Origin: Bubalus kerabau
Lineage: Eukaryota > Chordata > Mammalia > Artiodactyla > Bovidae
Length of the DNA stretch: 64,000 bases
Direction: 5' to 3'
Assembly: GCF_029407905.1 (NCBI RefSeq)
Contig: NC_073630.1
Location: 41,069,001-41,133,000 of the forward strand
Under the pieces are notes generated by a model. The model ran no database searches and was not told where the DNA came from. It saw only the letters and a program-made list of their open reading frames with translations. This document shows positions 23,573 to 35,074 of this stretch, piece after piece. Every line of letters starts with the position of its first letter. Position 1 is the stretch's first letter. A program made the position numbers and the translations under genes.

Positions 23573-24458
23573 TTCAGTTCAGTTCAGTTGCTCAGTCGTG
23601 TCTAACTCTTTGCAACCCCATGAATCGCAGCACGCCAGGCCTCCCTGGCCATCACCATCTCCCGGAGTTCACTCAGACTCACGTCCATCAAGTCAGTGAT
23701 GCATCCAGCCATCTCATCCTCTGTCGTCCTCTTCTCCTCCTGCCCCCAATCCCTCCCAGCATCAGAGTCTTTTCCCATGAGTCAACTCTTCGCATGAGGT
23801 GGCCAAAGTACTGGAGTTTCAGCTTTAGCATCATTCCTTCCAAAGAAATTCCAGGGCTGATCTCCTTCAGAATGGCCTGGTTGGATCTCCTTGCAGTCCA
23901 AGGGACTCTCAAGAGTCTTCAACAACAACATAGTTCAAAAGCATCAATTCTTCGGCACTCAGCCTTCTTCACAGTCCAACTCTCGCAACCGTACATGACT
24001 ACTGGAAAAATCATAGCCTTGACTAGATGGACCTTTGTTGGCAAAGTAATGTCTTTGCTTTTCAATATGCTGTCTAGGTTGGTCATAACTTTTCTTCCAA
24101 GGAGTAAGCGTCTTTTAATTTCATGGTTGCAGTCACTATCTGTAGTGATTTTAGAGCCCCCAAAAATAAAGTCTGACACTATTTCCACTGTTTCACCATC
24201 TATTTCCCATAAAGTGACGGGACCAGATGCCATGATCTTCGTTTTCTGAATGTTGAGCTTTAAGCCAACTTTTTCACTCTCCTCTTTCACTTTCATCAAG
24301 AGGCTTTTGAGTTCCCCTTCACTATCTACCATAAGGGTGGTGTCATCTGCATATCTGAGGTTATTGATATTTCTCCCAGCAATCTTGATTCCAGCTCGTG
24401 CTTCTTCCAGCCCAGCGTTTCTCATGATATACACTGCATGTAAGTTAAATAAGCAGGG
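23573..24458 (-). mobile_element. BovB LINE, antisense, 5'-truncated
   Basis: Tail repeats (agttcagttcag) at 23573. ORF2 pieces at 23919-24434 (RYADDTTLMVDSEGE, WEIDGETVE) and 23688-23912 (PGISLEGMM, younger type), separated by a frameshift. Truncated in the palm region near the RT active site (24458). The plus frame 23620-24249 is its shadow. Confidence 0.92.
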
Positions 24459-24470
24459 GAAGCCCCTATA

Positions 24471-25456
24471 ACTAATTTCTTGGCTGTCTTCATCATAAAA
24501 GGAAGTTGGATTTTGTCAAATAGTTGTTCTGTATCTGTTAATATCATTTTCCCCTTCATCCTCTTAATATGATGTATCACATTTATTGATTCACATACAT
24601 TGAGCCATCCTTGGATCCAGGCATAATTCCCACTTAATTATGGTGAATGATCCCTTCAATGTGCTGTTGAATTTGGTTTGTCAGTATTTTGAGTATATGT
24701 CATCTATATCTTTCAAGGATATTGATCTGTGTTTTGCTCATAGTGCCCTTGTCTGGTCTTAATGTTGGGGTAATTAATGCCTCATAAGATGGTTTGAAAG
24801 TGTTCCCTTCTCTTTCTGAATGTGCTTGAGAAGTCTTGGCTTTAATTTCTCTTTAAATATTTGGTATAATTCACCAATAAAACCATCTGATCCTGGGATT
24901 TTATTTATTGAAATATTTCTCAGCACTGTTTGATTCTTTTTACTCATTATTGGTCTGTTCAAATGTCCTATTTCTTAACTATTTAGTCTTGGTAGGTTGC
25001 ATGTTTCTAGGAGTTTGTCCATTTTTTTTCTAGGTAATCCAAGTTATTTGCATATGATAATAGTGCATCTGTGCTTATGATAATAGTCTGATTGTTCTTT
25101 GCATTTCTGTGGCATCATTGTAATGCTAAATATGTGTGTGTGTGTATATATGTATACTTTTTCTTAATTATTCTAGCTAACAATTTGTCAATTTTGTTTA
25201 TCTTTTCCAAAGAAAACTCAATAATATTTCTTCTATTTTTGTAGTTATTTGTACCATTATTTATATATCCACTATTTTTTAGATTCTTTTCCCATATACA
25301 TCATTACAGAGTTTTAAGTAGAGTTTCTTGTACTATAGAGTAGGTTCTTCTATTGCTTTTACAACTGTTCTAATCCTTATTATTTCATTCTGCCAACACT
25401 AGGCTTAGTTTGTTCTTTTTCTAGTTTATTTAGTTGTAAAATTAGATTCTTTACCT
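24471..25456 (-). mobile_element. Antisense L1 (ORF2)
   Basis: 'ttttgtcaaatagttgttctg', 'tgagccatccttggatccag' and 'aaaccatctgatcctgggat' are antisense L1 ORF2. A (TG)n patch at 25133-25146. The minus frame 24774-24962 is a broken ORF2 fragment. Confidence 0.8.
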
Positions 25457-25762
25457 GAGGGTTTTTTTTTTTTTTTTTCAGAGAAAAAAAATTTTATTTA
25501 CATCATAACAAGCATGAGCATAATATTGCATTGGTTCTGCTATACCAGTTCTTACTGGGATGACAGAGGGAACCAGTTGGGTGCTATGCATGTACTCAGT
25601 TGTGTTAATCTGAAGAACACTGAGTTTGGGGACACTCTTCTGCTTTTAAAATGAGAGGTTAGTAAGCTTCCTGTTTGTCTGAGGGGAAGACATTACCTCA
25701 TTCCTCAAGGCTGTTCATTACAAACTCCTGAGAAATGGCTCAGGTGAAATGCTAGGGAATGC
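25457..25762 (-). pseudogene. Retroposed mRNA 3' end (candidate processed pseudogene)
   Basis: On the minus strand: about 250 bp of sequence unlike any repeat I know, then a polyadenylation signal AATAAA (complement at 25493-25498), about 20 bp, and a poly(A) tract (T-run 25461-25478). That is the order of a retrocopied mRNA 3' UTR. The source gene is not recognised and no coding part is present. Both flanks are L1. Similar flank words (attctttacc, attctttttcc) may be a TSD. Confidence 0.5.
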
Positions 25763-26850
25763 ATTCTTTTTCCTTTTTATAATTGAAGAATAATTGACAT
25801 ACAATATCATGTTAGTTTCAGATTTACCACAGAATAATTCAGCTTTTAAGTATATGACAAAATGATCACCATGTGAGTCTAGTAACCATCTGTCCCTATC
25901 TACAGTTATTGCAATATCATAAACCATATTCTGTATATTAACTTCTTGCCAAATTTTATTTTATAAATTGAATTTTGTACTTCCTATACCCCTTCAGCTA
26001 TCTTGTCCAGATCAGATCAGTTGCTCAGTCATGTCCGACTCTTTGCAACCCCATGAATCGCAGCACGCTCAACTCCTCTCCCTCAACCACCAATTTGTTC
26101 ACTGTGTCTATAAGACTGGCTTTGTTGTTGTATGTTTTGTTTTTGGATTACACATACAAGTGAGATCATGTATTTCTTTTTCTATATGACTGACTTCACT
26201 TAGCATCATACTTTCTAGGTCCATCCATGTTATCAAAAGTGGCAAGACTTCAACTTTTTATGGCTGAGTATATATATAAAACTATATATGTATAAACATA
26301 TCTATACATATTTATGTCTATGTGTATATATAGAGCTAACTCTGTATATGTATATTTATGTATCTATTAATATATGTGCATGTATGTGTGTTACATGTAT
26401 TTTCATATGTATATATATAGTCACTTTTTATGCATTTACCTATCATTCAACATTTAGGTTCCTATCATATATTGGCTATTGTAAGTTATGTTGCAACAAA
26501 CACACAGTGCATATTATCTCTTTAAATTAGTTTTTTGCTTTATTTTGTTTTCTTTGGATAAATAACCAAAAGTGGAACTGCTAAATCATATGGCAGTTTT
26601 ATTTTTTGTGTATTCAGAACCCTCTGTAATCTTTTCAATAGCGGCTGCACTGCTTTATATCTTTAGCAACGGTGGCTGTGAGTTTTCTCTTCTCGCATCC
26701 TCAGCAACACTTCTTAAATGCCGTCATTTTCATTGCAGCCATTCTGACAACTGTTGGGTGGTACTTTTTTATGTGGTTTTGATTCGCATTCCCTGATGAT
26801 TAGTGATGTTGAGCATGTTTCTTCATGCCTTTTAGCTGTCTGTATTTTCT
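25763..26850 (-). mobile_element. Antisense L1 3' end with TA-rich patch
   Basis: L1 3' UTR ('ataattgaagaataattgac', 'tgttagtttcagatttacc') followed by the ORF2 end ('ttggctattgtaagttatg', 'gtggaactgctaaatcatatg', 'gtgatgttgagcatgtttc'). The 26265-26430 part is an impure (TATG/TATA)n patch. A BovB tail fragment is inserted at 26012. Confidence 0.8.
26012..26070 (-). mobile_element. Minimal BovB 3'-end fragment (about 59 bp)
   Basis: Only the tail (cagatcagatcag) and the last 40 bp of BovB are present, inside an L1 3' UTR: an extreme 5' truncation. Confidence 0.75.
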
Positions 26851-26852
26851 TT

Positions 26853-28597
26853 CTTTTTTTTTTTTTTTTTGGCAAAACATGTATTCAGCTCCTCTCCCCA
26901 ATTATTTGCTTTTTAATTATAGTTTATTTACTGTGTTATATTTGTTTTGTTTAGAGCTTAGCGATTGAGTATTTTTTACAGATTACACTTGATTAAAAGT
27001 TATTAAAAGATGACGGCTATAATTCCATGTCCTATACAATATATTGTATGGAATATCTATTGATATTTTATACATATAGCTTGTACCTCTTAATCCTATC
27101 CTCTTAATTTGGCCCTCCCTCCTTACCTGTCCTCATTGGTAACCACTAGTTTGTTTATACATCTGTGAGTCTGTTTCTGTTTTACATACACAATTGTAAT
27201 TTTAGATTCCACATATAAATAATACCACAAAAAGTGTTTTTGTCTGTCTTCATTAAGCATAATATTCTGGAGGTCCATCCACATTGCTGAAGGGCAGAAC
27301 TTTGCTTTTTTATGGCTGTGTAACATTCCACTGTACATACACACCATATTGTCTTTATCCATTTGTTCATGAACATTTGGTTTGCTTTCATATCTGGGCC
27401 ATTGTCAACAGTGCTGCTCTGAACTTTGGGTTTTATGTATCTTTTTGAATTAGTGTTTTTATTTTTTTCCCCAGATATGTACCCAGGAGAGTTATTGATG
27501 GATCATATGATAGTTCTATCTTTAGCTTTTTGAGAAACCTCCATACTATTTTCCATAGTGCCCGCAACAATTTCCAATCCTACTAACAGTGTACAAGGGG
27601 TCACTTTTCTCCACATCCTCTCTTAGATTTGTTATTTGTAGACATATTGATGGTAGCTCTTTTGACAGGTGTGATATTGATATTTCATTGAATTGAACTT
27701 CTCTAATGATTAGTGATGTTGAGCCATATTTTTGTGACCTTTAGCCATCTGTATGTCTTCTTTGGAAAGACGTATATTCATTTCTTATGACTATTATCAG
27801 TTGTGTTGTTTTCTTTGTGTGTGTGTGATACTGAGTTATAGAAGCTAGTTGTACATTTTGGATATTAACCCTTTGTCATATCATTTGCAAATATTTTCTT
27901 CCAATTTGCCCTTCAAATTTTTATTTTGTTGATTGTTTACATTGCTATGCAAAAGCTCTTAAGTTTATTTAGATCCCATTTGCTTGTGTTTGTTTATTTT
28001 TTGCCTTAGAGTCAGGATCCAAAAATATACATATATATTACTACAATTTCTGTCCGAGTGTTTGGCCTATGTTATCTTCTGGGAATTTTATGGTTTTGTG
28101 TATTATATTTAGGTCCTTAATCCATTTTTAATTTATATTTCTGTGTGGTATGAGGAAATGTTTTAATTTCATTGTTTACATGTAGTTCTCCAGTTTTCTC
28201 AGTACCATTTATTAAAGAGACTGTCTTTTCTCCATTGTGTATTCTTGCCTCCTCCTTACTGACTGACTTTAAGTGTGTGGATTCCTTTCTGGGCTCTCTA
28301 TTCTATTCCGTTGATCTATGTGTCTGTTTTTGTGATTATTGTAGCTTTGTAGTCAGGGAGTATGCTATCTCCAACTTTGGTCTTTTTTTCCTCAGTATTG
28401 CTTTGGCAATATGGGTATTTTGTGGTTCTACATTTATTTTAAGATTATTTATTCTAGTTCTGTAAAAATTGTCATGAGTATTTCGATAGGAATTGCTTTA
28501 AATCTGTAGGTTGCTTTGAGAAATAGGGCTATTTTAAAAATATTAATTCTTCCCCATCCAGGAGCATGGAATATCTTTTCATTTATTTGTGTCACCT
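26853..28597 (-). mobile_element. Second antisense L1, 3' UTR and ORF2 end
   Basis: A poly(T) run at 26853-26872 marks the poly(A) end of a separate L1. It continues with the 3' UTR, then the ORF2 C-terminus in two frames (27123-27391; WIKTIWCVCTVECYTAIKK, a broken version of the conserved end), then upstream ORF2 sequence to 28597. Non-functional. Confidence 0.85.
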
Positions 28598-28722
28598 TTA
28601 GAAGGCAATGGCACCCCACTCCAGTACTCTTGCCTGGAAAATCCCATGGACGGAGGAGCCTGGTAGATTCCAGTCCATGGGGTCAGGAAGAGTCGGACAC
28701 GACTGAGCGACTTCACTTCACT
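28598..28722 (+). mobile_element. Bov-A SINE monomer
   Basis: Begins 'agaaggcaatggcacccc' and ends 'cgacttcacttcactt'. Inserted in antisense L1. Confidence 0.85.
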
Positions 28723-28733
28723 TTAGTGTCCTT

Positions 28734-28938
28734 GGGCTTCCCTTGTAGCTCAGCCGGTAAAGAATCTGCCTGCAGTGCAGGAGACCTGGGTTTGATCCCT
28801 GGGTTGGGACGATCCCCTGGAGAAGGAAATGGCAACCCACTCCAGTATCCTTGCCTGGAAAAACTCATGGACAGAGGAGCCTGGTGGGCTGCAGTCCATG
28901 GGGTTGCAAAGAGTCGGGCACGACTGAGAGACTAACAC
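28734..28938 (+). mobile_element. Bov-tA SINE
   Basis: tRNA head 'gggcttcccttgtagctcag', B-box-like 'ggtttgatccc', Bov-A body. Perfect 11-bp TSD ttagtgtcctt at 28723-28733 and 28939-28949; the left copy overlaps the end of the previous SINE. Confidence 0.93.
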
Positions 28939-28949
28939 TTAGTGTCCTT

Positions 28950-29372
28950 CCTCAGTGTCATATACTTTCCAGCACATAAATCTTTCATCTCCATGGTTAA
29001 ATTTATATCTAGATATTTTATTATTTTTGGTACAATCTTAAATGTTTTTTCTTAATTTCTAAAATTGTTAATGCATATAAAAATAACAGATTTCAATATA
29101 TTATGTGTACTTCAAATAACTGAATTTATTTATGGTAATAATTTGCTGAAATCTTTAGGGTTTTCTCTACATATTATCATGTCATCTGCAGTGACAGTTT
29201 TTCTTCCTTTACAAATTATATTCCATTTTGCTGTGGCTAGGACTGTTAATACTGTGTTGAATAAATGCAGTGAGAGTAGGCATCCTTGTTTTGCTGCTGT
29301 TCTTAGAGGAAATGCTTTCAGCTTTTCATCATTACGCATGATGTTAGCTCTCATTCTGTCATATATGCTCTG
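28950..29372 (-). mobile_element. Antisense L1, continued
   Basis: 'gaaatctttagggttttctc', 'atcatgtcatctgcagtgac', 'gagagtaggcatccttgtt' are antisense L1 ORF2 (RT region). Confidence 0.85.
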
Positions 29373-29507
29373 TATGTTACTTATTTATTTATTTTTGGTC
29401 TTACTACACAAGCATGCAGGATCCTAGTTTCCAGAGCAGGGATCTAGCCTGAGCCCCATGCAGTGGAATAGTGGATTCTCCACCACTGGACTACCAGGGA
29501 AGTTCAT
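29373..29507 (-). mobile_element. CHR-type SINE, antisense
   Basis: Starts with tatttatttattttt, then 'agcagggatctagcctgagc', and ends 'ccactggactaccagggaag'. L1 continues on both sides. Confidence 0.8.
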
Positions 29508-31199
29508 GTCCTTTATTGTATTAAACGTATGTTGCCTCTGTATCAACCTCGTTCTTATAATAAACCAAATTTTGTTGAATTTTCCTAATGCTTTTACTAG
29601 AGATATGAAGATAAGCATATGATTTTATCCTTTGTTGCGCTAATCTGGTGTGTCACTTAATAGATTTGCATATATGGAATTATTCCTGCATTGCTGAGAT
29701 GAATCCCATTTGATCGTGGTATATGGTTCTTTTAATGTTTTGTTGAATTTAGTTTACTAATATTTTGTTGAGGATTTTTGCTTCCATGTTCATCAAAACT
29801 ACTGGCCTGTAATTTACCTTTTTTGGTAGTGTCTTAATCTGATTTTCCTATATGGGGGATGCTGGCCTCAGAAAATAAGGAAGCACTCCTTCAATTTTTT
29901 GAGCTAGTTTGAAAAAGACAGGTGTTAATTTTGCTTTAAATGCTTGGTAAAATTGAATCAGGAAAGCCGCCTGGCCCTGGACTTCTGCGTATTGGGAGTT
30001 TTTTTAATTACTGATTCAATTTTATTTGTAGTAATTGATCTGTTTAGATTTTTTATTTATTCCTAATTCCATCTTGGAAGATTTATGTTTCAAGTAATTT
30101 ATCCACATCTAGGTTGTCCAACTTGTTGGTGTATAATTGTAGTAATCTCATGATACTTTATTTCTGTAGTATCTGTTATAACTTCATCTTTTTCATTTCT
30201 GATTTATGTGTACCCTCTAAGACATGGCTTTTGTCTTTTATTCTTAAAAAAGCTTAACAAGGGTTTGATCTACTCCCCTTACTCTCTATACACTTTTTCA
30301 AGTGAGATTTTTACTTTTCTGTATTTTCTTGTTACTAGTGACAATTCATTTAAGGTTAAGTAAATGCCTTCAACATTTCTTATACTGTTGCTTTATTATC
30401 AGTGATTAACTCATTTAGCTTTTACTAATCTGGGAAACTCTTGATCTATTCTTCAATTCCGAATCATAATCTTGCTGGTAGACTATTCTTGTTGTGGGCA
30501 TTTTCCTTTTAGCACATTGAATACATCCAGTCATTCCTTCCTGGTCTGCAAAGTCTGCTAAAGAGTCAGCTGGTAATCTTCTGGGAATACCTTGCCCATA
30601 AACTAATTGCTTTTATTTCACTGCTTCTATGATCTCTCTTTATCTTTAATTTTTGACATGTTAACTATAATGTGTCTTGGTGTGAACCTGTTTGTCTTCA
30701 TCTTTTGTTTGGTACTTTGTGTTTCCTGGACCTGGATATCTGTTTCCTTCCCCAGGTTAGGAAAGTTATCAGTTATTATATCCTCTAATAAGTTCTCTGC
30801 TCGTTTTTCTCCTTTCCTCTTTCTGGGATCCCTATAATGTTCATATTCATATTTTTGATGTTGTCTCAGAGGTCTCTTTATCTATTGTCTTAATTCACTT
30901 TTTTCTTTCCTGGGTTATTTTCACTACTGTGTTTTCCAGATGAGTGATCTCTACTTCTGTATCATATAATCTAATATTGTTTCCCTCTGGTGTGTGTGTG
31001 TATATATGTGTGTGTTTGTCAGCTACTGTATTTTTCAGGTGTTTGGTTCTTATTTATATATATTTTTTTACTTTTTGTTGAAGTTCTCACTATGTCCATC
31101 TATCCTTCTTCTGATTTGGGTGAGCATTTATAATCATTACCTTGAACACTTCCTTTTTAAAGGTAGAATGCTTATTTCTGTTTCTTCTAGTTCTTTCTC
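29508..31199 (-). mobile_element. Antisense L1, ORF2 to ORF1/5' region
   Basis: ORF2 up to about 30200 ('ttgctgagatgaatcccattt', 'gcctggccctggacttctg'). It then jumps to the upstream region ('aatgtgtcttggtgtgaacc', 'cctggacctggatatctgttt', 'gagatctctacttctg'-type text). The element is missing a central part. (TG/TA)n at 30990-31016. Confidence 0.8.
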
Positions 31200-31216
31200 T
31201 GATACCATATCTTTTT

Positions 31217-31316
31217 TTTTTCTATTTCTGCTTTACAATTTTTTTAATTTAATTTTATTTTTTAACTTTACAATATTGTATTGGTTTTGCCATATATCAA
31301 AATGAATCCGCCACAG
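31217..31316 (-). mobile_element. 100-bp L1 3'-end insertion
   Basis: A very short 5'-truncated L1 ('caatattgtattggttttgcc') with T-rich left end. A perfect 17-bp TSD, tgataccatatcttttt, lies at 31200-31216 and 31317-31333. Confidence 0.9.
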
Positions 31317-31333
31317 TGATACCATATCTTTTT

Positions 31334-31980
31334 ACTTCATTTGAAACATCCTCATCTTTTTCCCTATGTTTCCTATTTCTCTGTGCATTTCTATTCATTA
31401 GGTTCAGTTCATTCCATTTCGTGGCCTTAGACACATGGCTTTATACAGGAGATGGCCTATAGGGCCCAGCACACCTCCCCTCTGGCCAGCAGAGCCAGAT
31501 GCTCCAGGGGTGTCCCCTCTGTGGGCTGCATGCACCTTTCTGTTACAACAAGGCCAACTGCTGTAGACAAGTTAGAAGGCTGTGTTGGATGCTGGTCTAA
31601 ATTGATGTGAGGCCCTGCATTATGTGATTATGGTGGGTGTGCTGGAGGCAAGGCAGCCCTCCATGATGGGTGGCTGTGTGGCGCTCCAGGGGCACAGGTG
31701 GACAGGGCAGGCCCCAGTGTGTCTGGTTGCAGGGCCTTGTGGTGCAGGAGTGCTGGAGGCATGGTGGTTGATGGGGCAGGCCCTTGACACTCATCAGCTA
31801 CAGGGAAGACTCTAAAATGTTGCCTGCCAGTGTCCATCCCTAATCAAAGTCTCGGCTGCCTCTTGCCTTTCTAAGAAGCTCTCTGAGATGCACAAGTAGG
31901 TATGACCCAGGTGTACTTCCAACTATTGGGTCTGCACAGGGACTGAGAACAAGAAAGATTTTGTGTGTGTCCTATTTTGA
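31334..31980 (-). mobile_element. Antisense L1 5' UTR
   Basis: GC-richer segment with internally similar blocks ('ggtgtgctggaggcaagg' at 31627 and 'aggagtgctggaggcatgg' at 31745; 'gacagggcaggcccc' and 'atggggcaggccc'). Typical of the artiodactyl L1 5' UTR in antisense. The frames at 31597-31837 are products of this low-complexity GC sequence. Resumes at 36806 after the BovB pair. Confidence 0.65.
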
Positions 31981-33203
31981 GCCTAAGAGGGCAGAGTAGA
32001 AGGACGTGTGCTCATCTCCTACGAGAACTCCAAAATTACAACTCACTGCTAAACAACCATTGGCAGGAAAATGTTGGATCCCACTGAAAAAAGATACCCC
32101 ACATCCAAGGGCAAAGGAGAAGCCCCAATAAGATGGTAGGAGGGGCAAAATCACGTCTAGAATCAAACCCCATACCCACCAGAGATACTTGGGGTATCTC
32201 TGGGGGGGGGGGTCCAACAAAAGCTTGTGCGCACCAGGACCCAGTGACCCTACGGAGACTGAGCCAGAACTGTGCTTGAGTGTCTCCTGCGGAGGTACAG
32301 GTCAGCAGTGGCCTGCTGCAGGGGCAGGGGCTCCGGCTGCAGAACTGTCACACAGCCCCTGGCATAAGCCCTCTTGGAAGAGGTCACCATTAACCCCGCC
32401 ATAGAGCCACCGAGCAGCTGACCCACAAACTGCAGAACAATTATACCAAAGAAATTCCCACACTGTTAAGAAAGTTCTAGGATCCACAACAGATTTCCCA
32501 ACCTAGGGAGCTGGCAAAGGGACTGAGAACCCCAGGGAATTTGACTTTGTAGGCCAGTGGGATTTGATTACAGAACTTACACAGGACTGGGGAAACAGAT
32601 TCTTGGAGGACACAAAACCTTGTGCACCAGGACCCAGGATAAAGGAGCAGTGACCCCAACAAGAGATGGCCCAGACTTGCCTGTGAGTGTCCAGGAGTCT
32701 CTGGTGGAGGTGTGGATGGATCAGTGTTGGCCTGCTGCAGGGTCAGAGGCACTGAGAGCCGCAGTGTGTGCAGGGGACCTTTTGAAGGAGGTCACCATTA
32801 TCTTCAGACTTCCCTGGTGGCTCAGATGGTAAAGCATCTGTCTACAATGCAGGAGACCCGGGTTCGAGCCCTGGGTTGGGAAGATTCCCGTGGAGAAGGA
32901 AATGGCAATCCACTCCAGTACTATTGCCTGGAAAATCCCATGGACAGAGGAGCCTGGTAGGCTACAGTCCATGGGGTCACAAAGAGTCAGACACAACTGA
33001 GCGACTTCACTTTCACTTTCACCATTATCTTCATTACTGCCACCATAGTTTGGTCTCAGGTCAAGCAACAGGGAGGGAACACAGGCCTGCCATCAACAGA
33101 AAATTGGATTAAAGATTTACTGAGCATGGCCCCACCCATCAGAACAAGAACAAGCCTTCCTCAGTGATCAGTGGAAAGAAATAGAAGAAAACTAGAGATG
33201 GGA
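31981..33203 (+). mobile_element. Older BovB LINE, 5' UTR portion
   Basis: Near-complete BovB 5' region starting 'gagggcagagtagaaggac'. It includes two imperfect internal repeats (the 'gcaccaggaccca' to 'ggcctgctgcagg' stretch at 32230-32330 and again at 32622-32745). Near 33150 it jumps from the 5' UTR ('catcagaacaag') straight into mid-ORF2 ('aagccttcctcagtgatc'), so the endonuclease-coding part is deleted. It contains a Bov-tA SINE and an 11-bp G-run at 32202-32212. It continues at 35089 after the younger BovB. Confidence 0.85.
32807..33019 (+). mobile_element. Bov-tA SINE nested in the older BovB 5' UTR
   Basis: tRNA head 'gacttccctggtggctcag', B-box 'ggttcgagccc', Bov-A body. Perfect 14-bp TSD caccattatcttca at 32793-32806 and 33020-33033. 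Confidence 0.95.
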
Positions 33204-35074
33204 TGTCTGGGGAGGCCTTACAAATAGCTGTGAAAAGAAGAGAAGCGAAAAGCAAAGGAGAAAAGGAAAGATATAAACATCTGAATGCAGAGTTCCAAAG
33301 AATAGCAAGAAGAGATAAGAAAGCCTTCTTCAATGATCAATGCAAAGAAATAGAGGAAAACAACAGAATGGGAAAGACTAGAGATCTCTTCAAGAAAATC
33401 AGAGATACCAAAGGAACATTTCAAGCAAAGATTGGCTCAATAAAGGACAGAAATGGTATGGACCTAACAGAAGCAGAAGATATTAAGAGATGGCAAGAAT
33501 ACACAGAAGAACTGTACAAAACAGATCTTCACGACCCAGATAATCACGATGGTGTGATCACTCACCTAGAGCCAGACATCCTGGAATGTGAAGTCAAGTG
33601 GGCCTTAGAAAGCATCACTATGAACAAAGCTAGTGGAGATGATGGAATTCCAGTTGAGCTATTCCAAATCCTGAAAGATGATGCTGTGAAAGTGCTGCAC
33701 TCGATATGCCAGCACATTTGGAAAACTCAGCAGTGGCCACAGGACTGGAAAAGGTCAGATTTCATTCCAATCCCAAAGAAAGGCAATGCCAAAGAATGCT
33801 CAAACTACCGCACAATTGCACTCATCTCACACGCTAGTAAAGTAATGCTCAAAATTCTCCAAGCCAGGCTTCAGCAATACGTGAACTGTGAACTTCCAGA
33901 TGTTCCAGCTGGTTTTAGAAAAGACAGAGGAACCAGAGATCAAATTGCCAACATCCACTGGATCATAGAAAAAGCAAGAGAGTTCCAGAAAAACATCTAT
34001 CTCTGCTTTCTTGACTATGCCAAAGCCTTTGACTGTGTGGATCACAATAGACTGTGGAAAATTCTGAAAGAGATGGGAATACCAGACCACCTGATCTGCC
34101 TCTTGAGAAATTTGTATGCAGGTCAGGAAGCAACAGTTAGAACTGGACATGGAACAACAGACTGGTTCCAAATAGGAAAAGGAGTTTGTCAAGGCTGTAT
34201 ATTGTCACCCTGTTTATTTAACTTATATGAAGAGTACATCATAAGAAACGCTGGACTGGAAGAAGCACAAGCTGGAATCAAGATTGCCGGGAGAAATATC
34301 AATAACTTCATATATGCAGATGACACCACCCTTATGGCAGAAAGTGAAGAGGAACTAAAAAGCCTCTTGATGAAAGTGAAAGTGGAGAGTGAAAGAGTTG
34401 GCTTAAAGTTCAACATTCAGAAAACGAAGATCATGGCATCCAGTCCCACCACTTTATGGGAAATAGATGGGGAAACAGTGTCAGATTTTATTTTTCTGGG
34501 CTCCAAAATCACTGCAGATGGTGACTGCAGCCATGAAATTAAAAGACGCTTAATCCTTGGAAGGAAAGTTATGACCAACCTAGATAGCATATTAAAAAGC
34601 AGAGACATTACTTTGCCAACAAAGGTCCGTCTAGTCAAGGCTATGGTTTTTCCTGTGGTCATGTATGGATGTGAGAGTTGGACTGTGAAGAAGGCTGAGC
34701 GCCGAAGAATTGATGCTTTTGAACTGTGGAGTTGGAGAAGACTCTTGAGAGTCCCTTGGACTGCAAAGAGATCCAACCAGTCCATTCTGAAGGAGATCAG
34801 CCCTGGGATTTCTTTGGAAGGAATGATGCTAAAGCTGAAACTCCAGTACTTTGGCCACCTCAGGCAAAGAGTTGACTCATTGGAAAAGACTCTGATGCTG
34901 GGAGGGATTGGGGGCAGGAGGAGAAGGGGACGACAGGGGATGAGATGGCTGGATGGCATCGCTAACGCGATGGATGTGAGTCTCAGTGAACTCTGGGAGT
35001 TGGTGATGGACAGGGAGGTCTGGTGTGCTGCGATTCATGGGGTCACAAAGAGTCGGACACAACTGAGCATCTGA
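33203..35074 (+). CDS. BovB reverse transcriptase fragment, 623 codons, uninterrupted
   Basis: RTE-clade retrotransposon ORF2 product, lacking the N-terminal apurinic endonuclease domain. Residues 1-110 are the charged linker, and about 115-420 form the RT domain: FIPIPKKG near 187, DYAKAFDCVDH at 271-281 (first catalytic Asp), QGCILSPCLFN near 333, and YADD at 371-374 (catalytic Asp pair). About 430-623 are the C-terminal region with a basic GRRRRGR stretch and the end GVTKSRTQLSI. All RT core motifs are present and there is no stop, so it looks recently inserted. The ATG is formed at the insertion junction (target A plus element TG), in place of an internal Leu codon. Probably a dead-on-arrival copy. 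Whether it is transcribed or translated cannot be seen. Confidence 0.85.
   Translation: MSGEALQIAVKRREAKSKGEKERYKHLNAEFQRIARRDKKAFFNDQCKEIEENNRMGKTRDLFKKIRDTKGTFQAKIGSIKDRNGMDLTEAEDIKRWQEYTEELYKTDLHDPDNHDGVITHLEPDILECEVKWALESITMNKASGDDGIPVELFQILKDDAVKVLHSICQHIWKTQQWPQDWKRSDFIPIPKKGNAKECSNYRTIALISHASKVMLKILQARLQQYVNCELPDVPAGFRKDRGTRDQIANIHWIIEKAREFQKNIYLCFLDYAKAFDCVDHNRLWKILKEMGIPDHLICLLRNLYAGQEATVRTGHGTTDWFQIGKGVCQGCILSPCLFNLYEEYIIRNAGLEEAQAGIKIAGRNINNFIYADDTTLMAESEEELKSLLMKVKVESERVGLKFNIQKTKIMASSPTTLWEIDGETVSDFIFLGSKITADGDCSHEIKRRLILGRKVMTNLDSILKSRDITLPTKVRLVKAMVFPVVMYGCESWTVKKAERRRIDAFELWSWRRLLRVPWTAKRSNQSILKEISPGISLEGMMLKLKLQYFGHLRQRVDSLEKTLMLGGIGGRRRRGRQGMRWLDGIANAMDVSLSELWELVMDREVWCAAIHGVTKSRTQLSI

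Noticed and set aside
31597..31837. Overlapping frames rich in His, Pro and Gly
   Set aside because: Generated by the repetitive GC-rich L1 5' UTR.
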